This document shows positions 6,368-7,462 of a stretch of DNA of 7,462 nt, one piece after another; position 1 is the stretch's first letter, and the number at the start of each line of letters is the position of its first letter. The translations under genes and the position numbers were made by a program. The notes beneath the pieces are model-generated. The model did no database searches, was not told the origin of the DNA, and saw only the letters and a list, made by a program, of their open reading frames with translations. The stretch is taken from positions 1 to 7,462 of the forward strand of contig JAFMSA010000193.1 in assembly GCA_017353855.1 (NCBI GenBank). Reading direction: 5' to 3'. This DNA is from Alphaproteobacteria bacterium. Lineage in GTDB: Bacteria; Pseudomonadota; Alphaproteobacteria; ATCC43930; CGMCC-115725.

Positions 6368-6643
6368 CGCGATGCCTCCCGAGAAAAATCGTCGTCGCCG
6401 CGGTTCTCTAGCGCGAGCGGTCGCCCTGCGGTTCTCACATTGTAGTGACCGTCAGCGTTCGGGGCCTTGCCGCCCTTCCCCATGCACCCTAAACCGGAAC
6501 CCCGGCGCCGCCTTAAAGGAGTGACGGAAAGCGGCAAAAGCAACAAGGCAAGGAACGCCTCTTCGCAGCAGCTCGCCATCGATCCGTGGTCGCCGATTCG
6601 CCCGGGAATCCAGCCCTTAGTTTCGTAGAGAAGATTGGCGCGA
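6368..6643. promoter_or_regulatory. 276-bp gap with probable promoter for the exported protein/hydrolase pair
   Basis: No gene is supported here. On the minus strand TACAAT (6444-6439, five of six to the -10 consensus) lies 72 nt upstream of the exported protein's ATG, with no good -35 at 17 nt. Just downstream of it are two direct copies of GAGAACCGC. A palindrome GATTC-CCGGGC-GAATC (6610-6595 on the minus strand) lies 34-49 nt past the GST stop codon; it has no T-run, so it is at best a weak candidate for ending the GST transcript. The gap size suggests that the GST and the exported-protein gene belong to separate transcripts. Confidence 0.4.
6394..6436. repeat. Direct repeat pair containing GCGGTTCTC, 28-bp period
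   Basis: GTCGCC-GCGGTTCTC at 6394-6408 recurs as GTCGCC-CT-GCGGTTCTC at 6420-6436: 15 shared bases interrupted by a 2-nt insertion in the second copy. The exact 9-mers start at 6400 and 6428. Read on the minus strand the upstream copy begins 2 nt after the candidate -10 box TACAAT, so the pair would overlap the start of transcription and the leader of the exported-protein gene, a usual place for a repressor to bind. Confidence 0.45.
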
Positions 6644-7225
6644 TTACTGAGGCAGCCCATACCCGATCGCGCTCTCGATTGCGATCGTTCGCTGGACCGC
6701 GGGGCGCGACATCATCTGCTGGTAATGCTGCCACAGCCCGGGGTAATCGCCGGGTGCGGGCTTGACGGAGCCGACAAACCGCCAGAAGAGGCGGAAGAGA
6801 TGGATATCGGCGACGGAATACATCTCGAGCGTCCATGGCCTGCCGCCGAGCCTGCGCTCGGCGAGCCCGAACACCTCCTTCCAGCGCTCGATACCGATCC
6901 GGCGCGCCGGATGAACCGTCGAGGCGATAAACGACATCCACGATATGGCCTGCGCCTCGGCCTCGAGATCGCCTTCGGGCCACAGACCCGCCTGGGGATG
7001 GCGTCTGGCCAGGTAGTAGAGGATCGCCGCCACTTCGCTCAGCGCGCGCCCGTCGATCAGAAGCGTGGGGACCTTGGCTTCGGGATTGATTGCGAGGTAT
7101 TCGGCCGAAAACTGTTCGCGCTTGGCCAGCGAGATCAGCCGGCGCTCGAAATCGACACCGATCTCGTGCAGCGCGACATGCACTGCCATCGAACTCGATC
7201 CGGGCGAGAAATACAGCGTGAGCAT
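6644..7225 (-). CDS. Glutathione S-transferase family protein (beta-class-like, Ser in place of the Cys)
   Basis: 193 residues, near the usual 200. The thioredoxin-fold N-terminal domain starts MLTLYFSPGSSSMAVHVAL, has the cis-proline in KVPTLL (Pro53) and the glutathione gamma-glutamyl binding pair S63-E64 in ALSEVAAILYYLA. The helical C-terminal domain (about 88-193) contains YSVADIHLF (136-144), the conserved fold-capping motif with D140. Aligned by eye to beta-class enzymes, which read TPGACS, the catalytic cysteine position is Ser11 here, so a serine-based activation is likely. Cytosolic conjugation or reduction of electrophiles with glutathione is the family role; the substrate is unknown. 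An AGAGGAG Shine-Dalgarno (plus 7231-7237), 5 nt before the ATG, supports the start. It follows the serine hydrolase gene by 32 bp and is probably co-transcribed with it. Confidence 0.93.
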   Translation of the reverse strand: MLTLYFSPGSSSMAVHVALHEIGVDFERRLISLAKREQFSAEYLAINPEAKVPTLLIDGRALSEVAAILYYLARRHPQAGLWPEGDLEAEAQAISWMSFIASTVHPARRIGIERWKEVFGLAERRLGGRPWTLEMYSVADIHLFRLFWRFVGSVKPAPGDYPGLWQHYQQMMSRPAVQRTIAIESAIGYGLPQ

Positions 7226-7257
7226 GAAAACTCCTCTGGTCGAAAAGATTGACAGGG

Positions 7258-7462
7258 CTACAAAGCCGCCAGCGTCAACCTCATGAAGCCGTCCATCGCG
7301 GCAGGGTGGGTCCAGCGCAGCACCGCGACAATGTCGTCTTCCGGATCAACCCAGGTCAGGTTGCCGCCGGCGCCACGCGCGAAGTAGCCGGCTGCCGGGG
7401 CGCTCGGGTAGAGGCCGCGGGCGGTGTTGAGCCACCACAAATAGCCGTAATTGCGGTAGAGC
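7258..7462 (-). CDS. Serine hydrolase (beta-lactamase/esterase family), C-terminal part (partial)
   Basis: The frame is open from the right edge to the TAG at 7260-7258, showing the last 67 residues; the start and the SxxK active site are outside. The fragment reads YGYLWWLN near its start, then YPSAPAAGYFARGAGGN and LTWVDPEDDIVAVLRW. This is the usual C-terminal pattern of class C beta-lactamase-like serine hydrolases and EstB-type esterases, where the GAGGN strand replaces the KTG motif of true beta-lactamases. The likely role is therefore ester or amide hydrolysis, not antibiotic resistance as such. An in-frame TTG at 7440 is not a real start, because homology continues upstream of it to the edge. 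It lies upstream of the GST gene by 32 bp on the same strand. Confidence 0.8.
   Translation of the reverse strand, partial: LYRNYGYLWWLNTARGLYPSAPAAGYFARGAGGNLTWVDPEDDIVAVLRWTHPAAMDGFMRLTLAAL

Noticed and set aside
6521..6628. Small plus-strand GTG frame of 35 codons preceded by AAAGGA
   Set aside because: The Shine-Dalgarno-like sequence touches the GTG with no spacer, and the peptide has no recognisable feature.
6139..6660. 173-codon minus-strand frame overlapping the exported protein's start and gap
   Set aside because: It runs out of frame through the signal-peptide gene, and its extension to the GST end shows no motif; the well-supported gene with its own Shine-Dalgarno explains the overlap.
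7258..7440. A separate 60-codon gene starting at TTG 7440
   Set aside because: The reading frame and the serine-hydrolase pattern (YGYLWWLN) continue upstream to the window edge, so this is the end of a longer gene.

Overview
The window is a GC-rich bacterial chromosome segment, read here as alphaproteobacterial (Rhizobiales- or Sphingomonadales-like). That placement is an inference from codon bias, long antisense open frames and the style of the PAS/hybrid histidine kinase; there is no rRNA or other marker gene to test it. No tRNA, rRNA, CRISPR array, insertion sequence or phage gene was seen.

Layout: 1-309 (-) is the N-terminal part of a mandelate racemase/muconate lactonizing enzyme (enolase superfamily) gene that runs off the left edge. 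351-2780 (-) is a large soluble hybrid sensor histidine kinase with three PAS domains, a HisKA/HATPase core and a C-terminal receiver; it lies 41 bp upstream of the enolase-superfamily gene on the same strand. A 139-bp divergent intergenic region (2781-2919) separates it from 2920-4287 (+), a binuclear metal-dependent amidohydrolase with a complete ligand set. About 600 bp without a convincing gene follow (4288-4890), between convergent genes; this stretch holds a cluster of stem-loops and an imperfect 25-nt direct repeat.

On the right half everything reads on the minus strand. The upstream-most gene is the C-terminus of a serine hydrolase of the beta-lactamase/esterase family (7258-7462, partial). 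A glutathione S-transferase follows 32 bp later (6644-7225). After a 276-bp gap comes an exported two-module protein of the DUF5666 kind (5750-6367), and 46 bp later an alpha/beta-hydrolase (4891-5703).

Taken together the window is a patch of small-molecule hydrolases and transferases (amidohydrolase, serine hydrolase, alpha/beta-hydrolase, GST, enolase-superfamily enzyme) beside a sensor kinase, the kind of accessory catabolic or detoxifying content common in soil alphaproteobacteria. A shared pathway cannot be shown from sequence alone. I did not find a clear previously undescribed system; the points most worth a second look are the kinase/enolase-superfamily gene pair, the two-module exported protein with repeats in front of it, and the structured gene-free gap.
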